Below, piece after piece: positions 24,071 through 38,114 of a stretch of DNA of 64,000 nt; positions within the stretch are counted from its first letter, which is position 1, and the number at the start of each line of letters is the position of its first letter. The DNA is taken from contig NW_003101676.1 in the NCBI RefSeq assembly GCF_000003855.2, positions 577,531-641,530 on the forward strand. The letters are read 5' to 3'. A program made the position numbers and the translations under genes. The notes under the pieces were generated by a model. It saw only the letters and a list, made by a program, of their open reading frames with translations. It was not told the origin of the DNA and searched no databases. The stretch is from Blastomyces gilchristii SLH14081 (taxonomy: Eukaryota > Ascomycota > Eurotiomycetes > Onygenales > Ajellomycetaceae).

Positions 24071-25582
24071 ATGCTGATGTTTGTTTGTATTTATATAGAA
24101 TCTTCATATGTTGACAGATCTGCATCTGCTGATGATCATGATCTCAATGTTGAATTATTAATTGAGAACTTGAAGAACGCGATAATGAAGGAATTACTCA
24201 TGTCATGTATGACCAGATCTCTCATGTTCTTCCCTCATGTTCTTCCCTGCTTCTTCTGCTACTTCTTTCTCTGCTACTTCTTCTCAATCTTCTACACCTG
24301 TCCCTGTGTCTGATTCTCCTGCTCTCACTACCTCTGTTTCTGTGACTCTTACTTCTGCTACTTCTGCTCTCTCTGATTCTTATCAGCTCTCCTCATTTCA
24401 AGAAGATATTATATAGACTTAATAAATCATGTTTCTCAGTATGTACACTCTCATTCTTCCTCTCATTCTTCTTACTGACTTCTAGAACAATTTATTATAT
24501 GAAGACTGTGTATAATACAACTATCAAAAACTTGATTATAAATGCTGATTATTACATTCATTTTAAATATTTATGATAAGATAATTATTTATTTATATCA
24601 GAGAATTACTTCTCTCTTCAACAGTGTTAAGATTGTAAGTCTTTTTCTTTTTCATCTTTTCTTTCTGATACTGATTTTTCTGTTCTTAGAAGAAATTGTT
24701 ATGAGTTTTATTATACATGAAGTTATAATGTTCACATATATCAAGAAACTCTTTATAACTGTAAAGTTTAATATTATAGAAATATCTACTCTGATGAATT
24801 TCTTCAGAATAATAGATTTGTATCAGTCTATTCTCTGACATCTGTTATCTGACTTTATAATGCAGATAATAGATCTGTATCAGTCTATTCTCAAAATACA
24901 GATATTATACTCATAATACAGATAAAAGATATCTGTGTTTTCAGAAATAAAAACACAGATATTGTATTCTTTTACACTCATAGATGTGAGACTTATACAT
25001 CTTATCTGAGATATTATTATGAGAATGAGCTGTTTACATGCTGTGTTCTGCTTTCTGCATTTCTCTGTGTCTCTCTCTCTCTTTCTGAGAAGCCTTGTAT
25101 GTGTTGTAATTATATATACAACTCTAAGATCAGTGAGTGTTCATTCAGTAACTGTTCTCACTTCTGATTTTACAGTTTTTATATACTAACAATGATTCTT
25201 AATTACTTCAGTATCAGAGATTATTCTAATCAAAGATGATCACACTGCTGAGACTACTCTCTTCTACTCTCAAGCTTCTCTCATCACTTTCTCTTCCTTC
25301 TCTATGAGAAAGATTGTGCACACATCAGATTATAAGTATTCAGTCTTAGATAACTTCTATCATTGTTTATTCAGTTCTACACTCTCTTCTTCTTCTATTT
25401 CTTTCATCTTCACTCTCTCTGTCTTGATTTCTGATTCTACAGATTCTGCACTCTTCTTCAATTTTTCTACACACACATGTATGCATTTCTATATTGATAT
25501 TTCAGCCAATCTTGTGATAAATGATATTAATGTCATACACAGAGTGATAGAGAAATCAGAGACATGTATAATATTATTATAA
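24071..25582 (+). pseudogene. Antisense accessory ORF of RLG-2 (copy B)
   Basis: Opposite to B's own coding strand. Open segments 24071-24313 and 25304-25582 share one frame. They carry ESSYVDRSASADD, LIENLKNAIMKEL and, at the C-terminal end, HTCMHFYIDISANLVINDIN, as in A1 and D. A Cys-rich stretch lies at about 24990-25150 (CETYTSYLRYYYENELFTCC). One-base indels and stops break it. Function unknown. Confidence 0.5.
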
Positions 25583-26099
25583 GAGTGACTTACAGTTCTT
25601 GAATTTCTTATAAATCTTGAGTTTTGAGATTTTCTTTATTTTTAGTGTTTTTCAGATGATGTGGGGTTGAAAATAGATTAAATATGTGATATATGAAAAT
25701 GAATAAAATATATATAATAATATTTATCTTTTACAGCTAACTCTTACAGTTGATAATCAATTCATTATCTCTTTTCTTTTCTTATGACTTTTTCTTTATC
25801 TGCTAGTCACTATTCTTACACAATCTCTATATAATACAGTGTTCAGTGACTAGGTTCAACAGCTTTCATCTTTTATGATTCTATCTTATATATTATACTG
25901 TCTCTCTTTACCTGCTCAGATTACTATAGTGAACAGTCTATTGAAACTAATCTCATCTGATCTCTGAGTGTTCTCAGAGATTGAGATGACTTGATCTCAT
26001 ATATCTGCAGATGTTTCAGATAGTTTATTCTCTGTTATCTTCACAATTGAACTGATGTAAACAGTTGAATTCAACTCTGAATTTCTTTTTCTTTCATAA

Positions 26100-29000
26100 T
26101 CTGACTTATATATAAGTCTGCTGCTTTTAGACTGCTCTTTACTGTGTTATATTCACTATCTACAGTGTGTTATTATATGACTGACTACAGTCTTATCACT
26201 TATTGAAGTGTAATATTCATCTGATTTCTTTATTACTTCTCATTCTTTTCTTATACTTATGAAAAGATTGAAATAAGTGAGATCATCTGATTTATAAGTG
26301 TCTATAATTTCTCTTACTTTGTAAGACTTTTTAATTATAAGTCTCTTCTTTTTCAACACTGATAATAGTGCTATGAATAATTATAATTCACTCAGATCTT
26401 ACATCTTTGTCTTTATAAGATATGAATTCTTTATTAAGTTATATAAGATCTGTCTCTCTGATTCTTTCAATGCATATGTTCTCAGAGAATGTGATTTGAG
26501 TATTTTATATAACTTAAATCATCTAGATTGAAACTTCTCAGAATTCTCATTATATACAAGAACTCATGTTCTCATCTTGAGACTTAATTCCTTGACTAGT
26601 GAGTCTTGTATTCTTTTTGATTGAATTGCTCAGTTCAGAAGTAACTTGTTAGCTTTTACACATGCATGACTGATCTCTTTCAATCTTGATTCTGCATCTG
26701 TGACTGTTGCATCTGCAACTGCTGTTGTCTTCCTCATCACTTCTGAAACATTCTTCAGAATGTGCGGATGCAATTCATACAATAGATAGAATGATGAACA
26801 CTTAAAGACTGCATGCTGCTGAATTCATGTGACTAATAGTGTCTGACTGAGATATTTATCTCATAATCACATCAGCTTACTCACTAGATATTTTATCAGT
26901 ATATTATTCAAGATTTCATTCAAGTATTTCATCTTTCTGTTTATCTGTGAATAATATAGTATTGTTCTATAATATCTTATCTGTAACTAACTCATGAAAT
27001 GTCTCACTGCTTCTTCTATGAGATTCACACTATTATCAGTTAGAATCTCATGCAGTATTTCATAGTTGACATAGATCTCATTATGTAGAAACTTTGTCAT
27101 CATCTTCTCTATTATCTCTGAAACTGCTTTTATAACTGATCAGTCAGTAGTGTAATCAATAGCAGTGATTATTCATTGATTTTTATTTAGTATTTATAAT
27201 AATATATTTATGAGATTTATCTCTCATTATTTAAACAGTTGTATTATACACTTCATCTGATATTGTACTTTCTCACATTCTAATCCTTTCTTAGATTCTT
27301 TCACAACCTGGCAATTCAGGCACTTATGAGTGTACATCTGAATATTCTCAGTCATACTTAATCAGTATACTCTTGATTCAAGTATACTCATGAGTTCAGA
27401 GCTTTCTAAGTGACTGAATTTCTTGCATATACAAGTTATCAAGTCATATCTAAATGAATGTTCTGAATAGAGAGCTTCTGCATATTCTAGATTACAGTAA
27501 AGTATAATATCATTTTTCAATTTTCTCAGCTTGAAGTTTGAAAGTATCTCTTGTACTACTTTTGTGAGATACTTATTATCTGACATCTTATTATTCTCTA
27601 AGTAAGAGATTATTATATTCACTCATTCTGATTTCTTACACTCTCTCAGTATATTTAATATGAACTTCTCTTATATCTAGTTTGTAGAACTCTCACTTAT
27701 GAAATTAAGTCTGTGACTGATTGTATCAGATATTACAGTGTTCAATTTCTTTCAGTATTTAATATGAAGATTGTACACTTAAAACTCTGAGATTCAACAT
27801 GCTAAGTATTTGAAAGCTTTTATTATTAATTATCGATAGATAAGACTTTCATGATCTGTGATCACTGTTGTTGTATACTGATTATTGATATATCTATTTC
27901 ATAATATCAGTGTATGCTTAATTACTAGCAATTCCTTTTCATACACTGAGTAATTAAGCTCAGTGTCTGATAGTTTTCTATCATTGTATATCACTGAGTG
28001 CAGCTTGCTGTTCTTACTCATCTGTAGAAGAGTATCTTCAATAGCTCATTCAGATGCATTTATCTTGATATAGAAAGATTTATTATAATCTGATTGAATA
28101 AGTACTGAGAATGTTATTACATATTCTCTCAGTGTGAGAAAAGCCTCTTTTCATATAGTATTTCAGATCATTGAATGAAACTTCTTCTTTTACAGATTTG
28201 TATTCATTTCTCTTAAGAGATCTGAGAGTGATGCAGATATTCATGTAAAATTCTTGATGAATCTGTGATAATATGAGATCAATTTAAGAAACTGTTGTAC
28301 ATAGTATATGTTTCTCAGTCACAGTTAATTCACTATAACATTCAATTTCTCTAGAATGAGATGTATATAGTTATCACTCACTACATATTCTATGAACTTT
28401 AACTCTTTCATTTCAAATATACACTTTGTTGATTTAATATAGAGCTTATACTCTATCAGAGTTATAAATACTTTATTAACATGCTTCAGATATTTGTTAT
28501 ATGAGTTTGAGAAGACTAGAATATTATTGAGATAGATAAGATATATAATTTCATTCTATTTATAAAGAATTGTATTTATTATCATTTAAAAGATAACAGA
28601 TACATTTGTCAGACTGAATAATATTATCAGAAATTCAAACTTTTCTCATTGTATATTAAATATGATTCACAGGACTGACAGTTCATCTACACAGATCTGT
28701 CAGTATTCTGAAAGAAGATTGATTTTTAATAGATATCAGACATTTTTAACTGTATTCAACTGTTATTGAATCTATGACAGTGAATATTCATTCTTGATTA
28801 TAAGCTTATTAAGTGTTTAATAATTGATATATATTCATCACTTCTCATCTGCCTTTTTCATGAACAGAACTGAAAAGCCTCACATGCTTGATGAGAAGTG
28901 TATAAGACTATGTTCTAGAAGGTCTGTGATCTGACACTTCTATTCTTTGAGATGTGTTTGTGACAGAGAGTATGCATTCTGATTGACTGGTTTCACATTC

Positions 29001-29845
29001 CCTGTGTCAATCTTATGTATGAATCCTCATTTCAGTGATAATTTTAGTGAAAGATCTGTTTGAAAGATCTTCTCATGCTTCTTCAGAAGCTTCTTCATAT
29101 GCTTGTTCTTCTATATATTCTTTATCTTGGTTTTCTCTGCTTCTGAGTTCTGTATAACATACAGAATGCTTTTAGATGAGATCTTATGAATTATTCTCTT
29201 TACTTATTGATGTATAAGCAGATTTAATTCTTCTATATCAGAGCCATGGAATATTCTTCTCATATCAGTTAATAGAATTGTATGAACTGTTTTCTTCCTA
29301 TCAGTCAACTGTATATAATATGTACATCATTGAATCTGCAGATTGAATCTTTGAAATCAATTGAGTCTGAGAATAAGATTGTATTTCATGTTCTACAGCT
29401 CTTACACTTAAATATAGCAACATCATTCTTTGAAGTGTAAGAGAACTCTTACTCTTACAGATAATATCAAATATTAGTTATCAGATAATCTTATACATCA
29501 GAGCTTCTTCACTCAGTAGATTTCTTTCAGTCTTCAGATTATATAATTACTAATATATTATATAGAAGCTTCTATATCTACTAACACTTTTATAGTCATC
29601 TCTCAATTCTTACTCAAGTGTCTCTTATACATTAATATTTCAGGTCTTAAGGCATTGAGATGAGTATTCACTTCATTCTTACTCACACTTCATTCAGAAG
29701 CCTGCTTTCTCTTGATATTTACAGAATTCAGAGAGTTATCTAACATGAGCATCTCTTTCATCTTAAAGACTTTTTATAGAATATTAGTGAGTATCTCTAA
29801 GCTCACTAATTCTACTAGTTTTTTAACTCTCTTACTTCTTTTGAC
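26100..29845 (-). pseudogene. RLG-2 pol (copy B)
   Basis: RT, RNase H and integrase of Ty3/Gypsy type, read right to left. The RT box reads Y-L-N-N at 28523-28534 where YLDD is expected. The RNase H/connection pattern (ELLVIKHTL) lies near 27900-27960. The integrase zinc-binding region lies in the open segment 27362-27622 (HLESSELMSILESRVY), followed leftward by the integrase core around 26900-27290. It is non-functional. Confidence 0.75.
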
Positions 29846-29849
29846 TGTG

Positions 29850-31451
29850 CATGCTATATGCAATCTTTTATATCATGATTTTGACATTCATAGTTGAAGC
29901 AAGCTCAATACTTATAATATCAAGATTTTCACTCATCAAATTTCTTTTTCAGAGGATTCAGTGCTTTAACAATAACATTCAGATCTAGATTTATTATATC
30001 TGAGTGTGTAACTTATGTTATAGAAGTCTGATTATTCATTCTTCACTGAGATATACTCAATTACAGTATTTTCTATTATAATTGACTCACTTATTCCTGT
30101 ATAATGAGAATGTTATATACTTTCTTCACTATATCTGACTGTGAGATTAAGCATTTTCATTTCACTCTCAACTCAGATGTAAGATCATGAATGAAGATCT
30201 GTAAACAGAAAGATATTGAAAGCTCTTTATTTAATATAAGATAGTGTACACTGAAGTATATAAAGTATGATATAAGATTACTTACTTATCTACACTCAGT
30301 GAAGTATTTATAACACTTATCTTATACATTCACTTTCTCAAAGTTGTGCAAGATTCATTTGAAAAACTTATTTCATATTTATAAGAATGAATATTACTTC
30401 AGATCTGTGAGATTCATCTTTTCATTAGTTATTCATAATAACTTCACTTTTTCATGTAGAAATGTAGCAGATCTTAAGACTTGTTAAAATTTCATTAACT
30501 ATCTGTCTGTAAGTTTATGTTTAATTCAATAATATGATTATATCTGACTTAGTCAGCTGATTACAGTATTATTTTTTCAGTCATCATTGAAGCTTGATGA
30601 CTCTGACAGATCTTTTAACTTGATATATCTTATACTTAAATTCTCATTCTGTACAGCAGTCTTCAATAATGTGTATACTTCTGAAGAGATTATAAATAAT
30701 CATGATAAGATCTTCAGATTCAGTGTAGTTATCTATCTATGTAAATACTTGATCTTCTGCTGTAGATCTAAGACCTGGTTTTCTCTATTCTTATTGATAA
30801 TAATGATTATGTCAGCAAAGCTCTTCATCATGAATGCTTGATTTACAGTGAATATTAATTATTATTTAGCTTTTATCTCAGCCTGTCACTGTGTATACAA
30901 GGCCTTGATTTTATTTAGAATTCTTGTACATGTATAGAGCTTTAATTCCAGTTCAGCAGTCTCAGTTACTTTTCTTACTGCTTTCAGTAATCTCTCTGAG
31001 AGATTCTGTATATCTTTCAGTTTAGATAGCAGAGAAGAATGTTATTTGTATTGACTAGAAGAGATATTTATTTCAGTGCTTTCTCATTGATTGTACAATG
31101 TCTATTATTATATTGTTATATGATTTCTGTTATTATTATACAACTTCAGTGATAGCTATCTCTCTCTTTTTATCCTTCTTTTGAGTAGAAAGCAGACTTC
31201 TTTGAATCTGTTCATCACTTTCATTCTCTTTCTCACATCTCATCTGTTCGTATACATGGCATTTGCCTGAGTATGAAGTTTTTTCTCAACAAGTGAAGCA
31301 GTATTAATCAGATGCTCTTTCACTCATCATTCTTTATATGCTATCTTTTGAGATGTTCTAGAATCACACTGACATGATAACTACAAATCACTTCATAGAT
31401 GGAATTATCACACTCTGAAGAAGTCTGTGCTTCTCACTGATTTTTAGACAT
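29850..31451 (-). pseudogene. RLG-2 gag (copy B)
   Basis: Met at 31451, 9 bases inside the 5' LTR boundary. The knuckle near 29850-29895 reads C-F-N-Y...H...C: one Cys (TGT) has become Tyr (TAT), which would abolish zinc binding. Many stops. Confidence 0.7.
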
Positions 31452-31460
31452 GCTATCAGA

Positions 31461-31627
31461 TGTGATTCAAAGGTTGCTTGAGTCAGTGTATGATTACAGG
31501 CGTATGCGGGCTTCTTATATACTGTATGCTAAATTAATTGATGGCCGCTATGACCCCTTTACATTTGTAAGCAAGTTCGGAAGCGGCCGCGTTATTATCC
31601 GACGGTCGTATGTTCTTCCGAACCACA
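31461..31627 (-). repeat. RLG-2 5' LTR (copy B)
   Basis: 167 bp. The outer (right) part is spared, with CGGAAGCGGCCGCG and CCGACGGTCG; the inner (left) part is depleted. Confidence 0.9.
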
Positions 31628-31639
31628 GAATTATACACA

Positions 31640-34600
31640 GTGTGCACAGTTAAGAGAAGTAAGAAAGTCAAAAAACTAGTAGAATCAGTGAGCTCAGAGA
31701 CACTCATTGATATTCTATGAAAAGTCTTCAAAGTGAAAGAGATGCCTGCATTAGATGACTCTTTGAATTCTGTAAATATTAAGAGAAAGCAGGCTTCTGA
31801 ATGAGATATGAGTGAGAATGAAAAAGCAGACACTTATCTTAATATTTTAAGACTCAAAATGTTAATGTATAGAGAGCACTTGAGTAAGAATTGAGAGATA
31901 ACTGTAAAAGTTTTAACAGATATAGAAGCTTCTATATAATATATTAATAATTACATAATCTGAAGACTAAAAGAAGTCTGCTGAGTAAAGAATTCTGAAT
32001 ATATAAAATTATCTAATAATTAATATTTAGTATTATCTATAAGAGTGAGAGTTTTCTTGTACTTCAGAGAATGATCTTGCTATATCTGAGTGTGAGAGCT
32101 GTAGAACATAGAATACAATCTTATTCTCAGACTCAATTGATTTCAAAGATTTAATTCACAGATTCAATGACATACATGTTATATACAGTTAACTAATAGA
32201 AAGAAAACAGTTTATACAATTCTATTAACTGATATGAGAAGAAGATTTCATGTCTCTAGTATAGAAGAGTTAAATCTGCTTATATATCAATAAGTAAAGA
32301 GAATGATTTATAAGATCTTATCTGAAAGCATTCTGTATGTTATACAGAACTCAGAAGTGAAGAAAATCAAGATAAAGAATATACAGAAGAACAAGTGTAT
32401 AAAGAAACTTCTGAAGAAGTATGAAAAGATTTTCTGAACAGATCTTTCATCAGAATTGCTGTCAGAACAAGAATTTGTACATGAGATTAATATGAGAAAT
32501 GTGAAATCAGTCAATCAGAATGTATATTCTCTGTCACAAATACATGTTAAAGAACAGAAGTATCAGATCACAGACCTTCTAGAATGTGATCTTATACAAC
32601 TCTTATCAAGTGTGTGAAACTTCCCAGTTCTATTCATGAAAAATATAAGTGAGAAGTGACAGATGTGTATCAATTATCAAGTACTTAATAAGCTTATAAT
32701 CAAGAATAGATACTTATTATCATGAATTCAACAACAGTTGTATACAGTTGAAAATATCTGATATTTATCAAAAATTAATCTTCTCTCAGAATATTAGTAG
32801 ATTCATATAGATAAACTGTTAGTACTGTGAATCATGTTTAATATATAATAAGAAAAGTTCAAATTCCTGATAATATTATTCAGTCTGATAAATATACTCA
32901 TTATCTTTGAAATAATAATGAATACAATTCTGTATAAATAGAATAAAATCTTATACCTTATATATCTGAATGATATTCTAGTCTTCTCAAACTTATACAA
33001 TGAATATCTGAAATATCTTGATGAAGTGTTTATAACTCTGATAGAGTATAAGCTCTACATTAAATTAACTAAGTATGTGTTTGAAATAAAAGAGTTGAAG
33101 TTAATGAAACATGTGATAAGTGATGACTGTATACATCTGATCTCAGAGAAATTAAATATCATAGTAAATTGACTGCAGCTGAGAAATGTACACCATGTAC
33201 AATAATTTCTTAAGTTAGTCTCATACTATTACAGATTTATTAAAGATTTTACATGAATAGCTGTATCACTCTCAGATCTCTTAAGAGAGATAGATGCAAA
33301 TCTGTAAAAGAAGAAGTTTCATTCAATTATCTGAAATATTACATGCAAAGAGGTCTTTCTCATACTGAGAGAATATATAATAACATTCTCAGTACTTATT
33401 CAATCAGATCATGATAAATCTTTCTATATTAAGATAGATATATCTGAATAAGCTATCAGAGATACTCTTCTGTAAATGAGTAAGAATAGCAAGCTGCATC
33501 TGATAATATATAATGATAGAAAACTATTGAGTGTTGAGCTCAATTACTCAGTATATGAAAAGAAATTACTAGTGATCAAGCACACACTGATATTATAAGA
33601 TAGATATATTGATAATAGATATATAACAACAGTAATTACAGATTATGAAAGTCTTATCTATCTACAATTAATAATAAAGTTCTTCAAACACTTAGTATGT
33701 TGAATCTTAAAGTTTTAAGTATACAATTTTCATATTAAATACTGAAAGAGATTGAACACTATAATATCTGATACAATCAGTCACAGACCTGATGTCATGA
33801 GTGAGAGTTCTATGAATCAGATATAAGAAAAGTTTATATTAAACACACTGAGAGAATGTAAGAAATCAGAATAAGTGAATATAATAATCTCTTACTTGAA
33901 GAATAATAAGATATCAGATGATAAGCATCTTATAAAAGTAGTCGAAGAGATACTTCTGAACTTTAAGCTGAGAAAATTGAAAAATGATGTTATACTTTAT
34001 CACAATCTAGAATATGCAGAAGCTTTCTATCTAAAACATTTATTTAAACATGACTTAATGACTTAAATATACAAGGAATTCAGTCACTTAGAAAGCTCTG
34101 AACTCATGAGTATACTTAAATCAAGAGTATACTGATCAAGCATGACTGAGAACATTCAGATATATATATACAAGTGTCTAAATTATCAGATTATAAAGAG
34201 ATCTAGAAGAGGGTTAGAATATAAGAAAGTGTAATATCAGATGAAATGTATAATACAACTATTCAAACAATGAGAGATAGATCTCATAGATATACTACTG
34301 TGAATATTAAATGGAAATTGTTGAATAATCACTGCTATTAACTATACTACTGACTGATCAGTTGTAAAAGCAGTTTCAGAGATAATAGAGAAAATGATGA
34401 TGAAGTTTCTACACAATGAGATCTATATCAACTATGAAATACTGCATGAGAGTCTAACTGATAACAGTGTGAATCTTATAGAAGAAGTAGTGAGGCATTT
34501 CATAAGCTAGTTATAGACAAGATATTATAGAATAACATCATATCATTCATGAATAAATAGAAAGATGAAACACTTGAATGAAATGCTGAGCAATATACTG

Positions 34601-35440
34601 ATAAAATATCTAGTGAGTAAGTCTATAAGCTTATGAGATGAATATCTCAGTCAGATGCTATTAGTCATGTGAATTCAGTAGTATATAGTCTCTAAGAATT
34701 TATCATTTTATCTGTTGTATGAATTGTATCTGCACATTCTGAAGAATGCTTTGAAAAAGATGAGAAAGAAAACAGCAGTTGCAGATGCAACAGTTGTGAA
34801 CACAGTAGTTACAGATATAGAATTAAGATTGAAAGAAATCAGCTATACACATGTAAAAGCTAACAAGTTACTTCTGAACTGAGTAATTTAATGAAAAAGA
34901 ATATGAGACTTACTGGTTAAGAAATCAAGTCTCAAGATAAGAATGTAAGTTCTTATATATAATAAGTGTTCTGAGAAGTTTCAATCTAGATAATTTAATC
35001 TCTATAAAATACTCAAATCACATTCTCTGAGAATATATACATTGAAAGAATCAGAGAAACAGATCTTATACAACTTACTAAATGATTCACATCTTATAAA
35101 GACAAAGATATAAGATCTGAGTGAATTATAATGATTCACAGCACTATTATCAGTGTTGAAAAAGAAGAGACTTACAATTGAAAAGTCTTACAAAGTAAGA
35201 GAAATCATAGATACTTATAAATCAGATAATCTCACTTATTCTGATCTTTTCATAATTATAAGAAAAGAATGAGAAGTAATGAAGAAATCAGATGAATACT
35301 ACACTTTAATAAGTGATGAGACTGTAGTCAGTTATATGATAATATATTATAGATAGTGAATATAACATAGCAAAGAGCAGTCTCAGAGTGACAGACTTAT
35401 ACATGAATCAGATCACAGAAGAAAAAGAAATTCAGAGTTG
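31640..35440 (+). pseudogene. RLG-2 pol (copy D)
   Basis: RT motif CINYQVLNKLIIKNRY at about 32668-32715; RT box Y-L-N-D at 32963-32974 (first Asp lost); RNase H ELNYSVYEKKLLVIKHTL near 33530-33590; integrase with H...C...C zinc-binding region (HLESSELM, CLNYQ) at 34080-34190, the core WEID-like EIDLIDIL near 34270, and DNSVNL, the second Asp motif, at about 34460. This is a Ty3/Gypsy pol. Stops are abundant, many TGA at Trp sites. Confidence 0.75.
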
Positions 35441-35922
35441 AATTTAACTGTTTATATCAGTTCAATTGTGAAGATAACAGAGAATGAAGTATCTGAAACA
35501 TTCACAGACATATGAGATCAAGTCATCTTAATCTCTGAGAATGCTCAGAGATCAGATGAGATTAGTTTTAATAAGCTGTTTACTGTAGTAGTCTGAGCAG
35601 GTGAAGAGAGACAGTATAATACATGAGACAGAATTACAAAATATAAAAGCTGCTGAACCTAGTCACTGAACACTGTATTATATACAGATTATATAAAAGT
35701 AGTAACTCGCAGATAAAGAAAAAGTGTAAGAAAAGAGAAGAGATAATGAATTGATTATCAACTGTAAGAGTCAGTTATAAAAGATAAATATTATTATACA
35801 CATCTCATTCATTTTCATATATTATATATTTAATCTATTTTCAATGTGATATCATCTGAAAAACATCAAAAACAAAGAAAATCTCAAAACTTGAGATTTA
35901 TAAGAAATTTGAGAGCTGTAAG

Positions 35923-36428
35923 TAGACTGGCCGCTGAGACCATGAATTTCACATTTGGTTCCATTTGGTCTGGTCCTATACATTTCTTGGCGTGAATCCC
36001 GCTGGGACTGGCTATTAAAAAAACATGCAAAGTGACTATATATCAGATCTTAAAATGAAACCATGACTTGAAAAAAATGAGAAAGTGATCTCATTTGATC
36101 TCATTTAGTTCCATTCTTAGCATAAAGTTACTATTTTTAGACATTTTACAGTTTTTTTTAGACTATTTTTAATTTTTTAAAAAGTAACGCTTTTTGATAA
36201 TGCTCAAATGAGATTTAAAGTTATTTAAAGCAATAAAAATAATTTAAATTAAGAAGTGGAAATCATGATTCCATTTGAAAAATGTGACAAGAGTAGACAG
36301 TAAGTCTCACTGAGACAGTATGAGACTACTATCTAATGTTAAAACTGGGTAATGGGATCAGTCGAATTGATAATGAGACTATCAAAAAATCTGGTCCTGG
36401 TCTCAGACACGGTCACACAGTCAGTCTA
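35923..36428 (+). mobile_element. hAT-type MITE, copy 2
   Basis: 506 bp with a perfect 8-bp duplication GCTGTAAG at 35915-35922 and 36429-36436. It inserted downstream of integrase in D, and rejoining the flanks restores continuity with A1. The small frame at 36336-36536 crosses its edge and is chance. Confidence 0.9.
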
Positions 36429-36439
36429 GCTGTAAGCTA

Positions 36440-37904
36440 CTCTTATAATAACACTGTACATGTCTCTGATTTCTCTATCACTCTGTGTATGATATTAATA
36501 TCATTTATTATAAAATTGACTGAAATACTAATATAGAAATGTGTACATGTGTGTATAGAAAAATTGAAGAAGAGTATGAGATCTGCAGAATCAGAAGCCA
36601 GAGTAGAGAGAGTGAAGATGAAAGAAACAGAAGAAGAAGAGAATACAGAATCAGATAAATAACAGTAGAAGTCACTTAGAGCTGAATACTTATAACTTAG
36701 TATATGTATAACCTTCTCTGCAGAGAAGAAAGAGATAATGATAGAAGAAGCTTAAGAACAGAAGAAGATAGTCTCAGCAGTATTATCATCTTTGATTACA
36801 ATAATCTCTAATACTGAAGTAACTAGGAATCATTGTTAACATATAAAAACTGCAAAATCAAAGATGAAAACAGTTACTTAATGAACACTCACTGGCCTTA
36901 GAGTTGTATACATAATTACAACACATATGAGGCTTCTCAGCAAGAGAGAGAGAGACATGAAGAAATGCAGGAAGCAGAACACAGTATATGAATAACTTAT
37001 TCTTATAATAACATCTCAGACAAGGTGTACAAGTCTCACATTCACAGGTGTAAAAAAGTATGACATTCATATTCTCATTTCTGAAACCATGAATATTCTT
37101 CACCTGTATCACAAAGTCAGATAACAAATGTTAGAGAATCAACTGATACAGATTAATTATTCTGAAGATATTCATCAGAGCATATATATCTGCAATATTA
37201 AATTTAACAGTTGTAAAAAGTTTCTTAATATCTGTGAATGTCACAACTTCATGCATAATCAAACTCATAATAATTTTCTCTAAGAACAGAAAAATCAGTG
37301 TTAAAAAGAAAAGACTTATACAATCTTAATACTGTTGAGAAGAGAGGTGATGCTTCAGTATAAATAAATAATTATCTCATTATAAATACTTAAAATAAAT
37401 GTAATAATCAGTGTCTGTGACTGAGCTTCAGATAGTTGTATTGTACACAGTCTTTATGTAATAAATTATTTTAGAGATTAGCAAGAAGAACAGAAGTATA
37501 TATGCTGAGAAATGTGATTTACTAAGTCTATACAACATCTTCTTGAAACAGGAAGAGCTGATAACAAAGGCAGAAGTGACAGAGACAGAGAGAACAGAAG
37601 TAGTGAGAACAGAAGTGAGAATCACAGAAACAGAGGTAGCAGAAGCGGGAGAATCAGACACAGAGACAAGTGTAGAAGATTGAGAGAAAGTAACAGAGAA
37701 AGAAACAGAGAGAGTAGAGAGAGACACAGAAGACTCAGTTAAATATAACATAGACAATCTCTTCATTATAGCATTCTTCAAGTTCTCAATTAATAATTCA
37801 ATATTGAGATGTTCACTATTATCTGCAGATAAGAATCTGTCAACATATGAAGATTCTACACAAATTAAAACAAATATATCAGCATCTGTATTCATGCAAA
37901 ACAT
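36440..37904 (-). pseudogene. Antisense accessory ORF of RLG-2 (copy D), best preserved
   Basis: The longest version: an uninterrupted 158-codon segment (37428-37904) and, in the same frame, a Cys-rich segment (36858-37127; YTCECETCTPCLRC, CCNYVYNSKASEC). The N-terminus is MFCMNTDADIFVLICVESS, then LIENLKNAIMKRL, a Ser/Thr/Val-rich tract and a hydrophobic stretch near YILLFFLLISKIIYY that could be a membrane segment. It ends with a Ser-rich stretch near 36590-36660. Family unrecognised. Preservation of one frame in three copies supports a real ancestral gene. Confidence 0.55.
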
Positions 37905-38114
37905 AATCAGAAAATATGATCAGAAAACGTGATCAGATATCTGCTAAGAAAAGAAGATTAAGAATATATAAGAAGAAGAAGAAGATATGTCATTCATAAT
38001 AGTATGTTCTGATAATTATTAGAAGATAAACAAGTTCTGATCACATTTCATAATATATTATACTTACTACTCACAAACTGCTCAGTATAAGCACTACAAG
38101 AACACTTGTTATGA

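Larger units (their letters stand above)
23368..31627 (-). mobile_element. Complete RLG-2 Gypsy element B
   Basis: 8260 bp on the - strand, LTRs at 23368-23533 and 31461-31627. It sits within the gag of C/D, with GAAT duplicated at 23364-23367 and 31628-31631 (5 bp, GAATT, if one terminal base is assigned to the flank). The order is gag, pol, then about 2.5 kb with an antisense reading frame, polypurine tract and 3' LTR. It is heavily mutated. Confidence 0.9.
31628..38114 (+). mobile_element. RLG-2 element, 3' half (copy D), with MITE
   Basis: Continues C from the gag/pol junction through pol to beyond the antisense region. It lacks its 3' LTR, being cut at about 38114 where LINE sequence begins. 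A MITE sits at 35923-36428. Apparent minus-strand frames at 31534-31833 and 32308-33000 are shadows. Confidence 0.85.

Noticed and set aside
31534..33000. Minus-strand frames over RLG-2 D
   Set aside because: They are opposite the identifiable RT and gag-pol junction sequence on the + strand and do not recur in a consistent frame in B.
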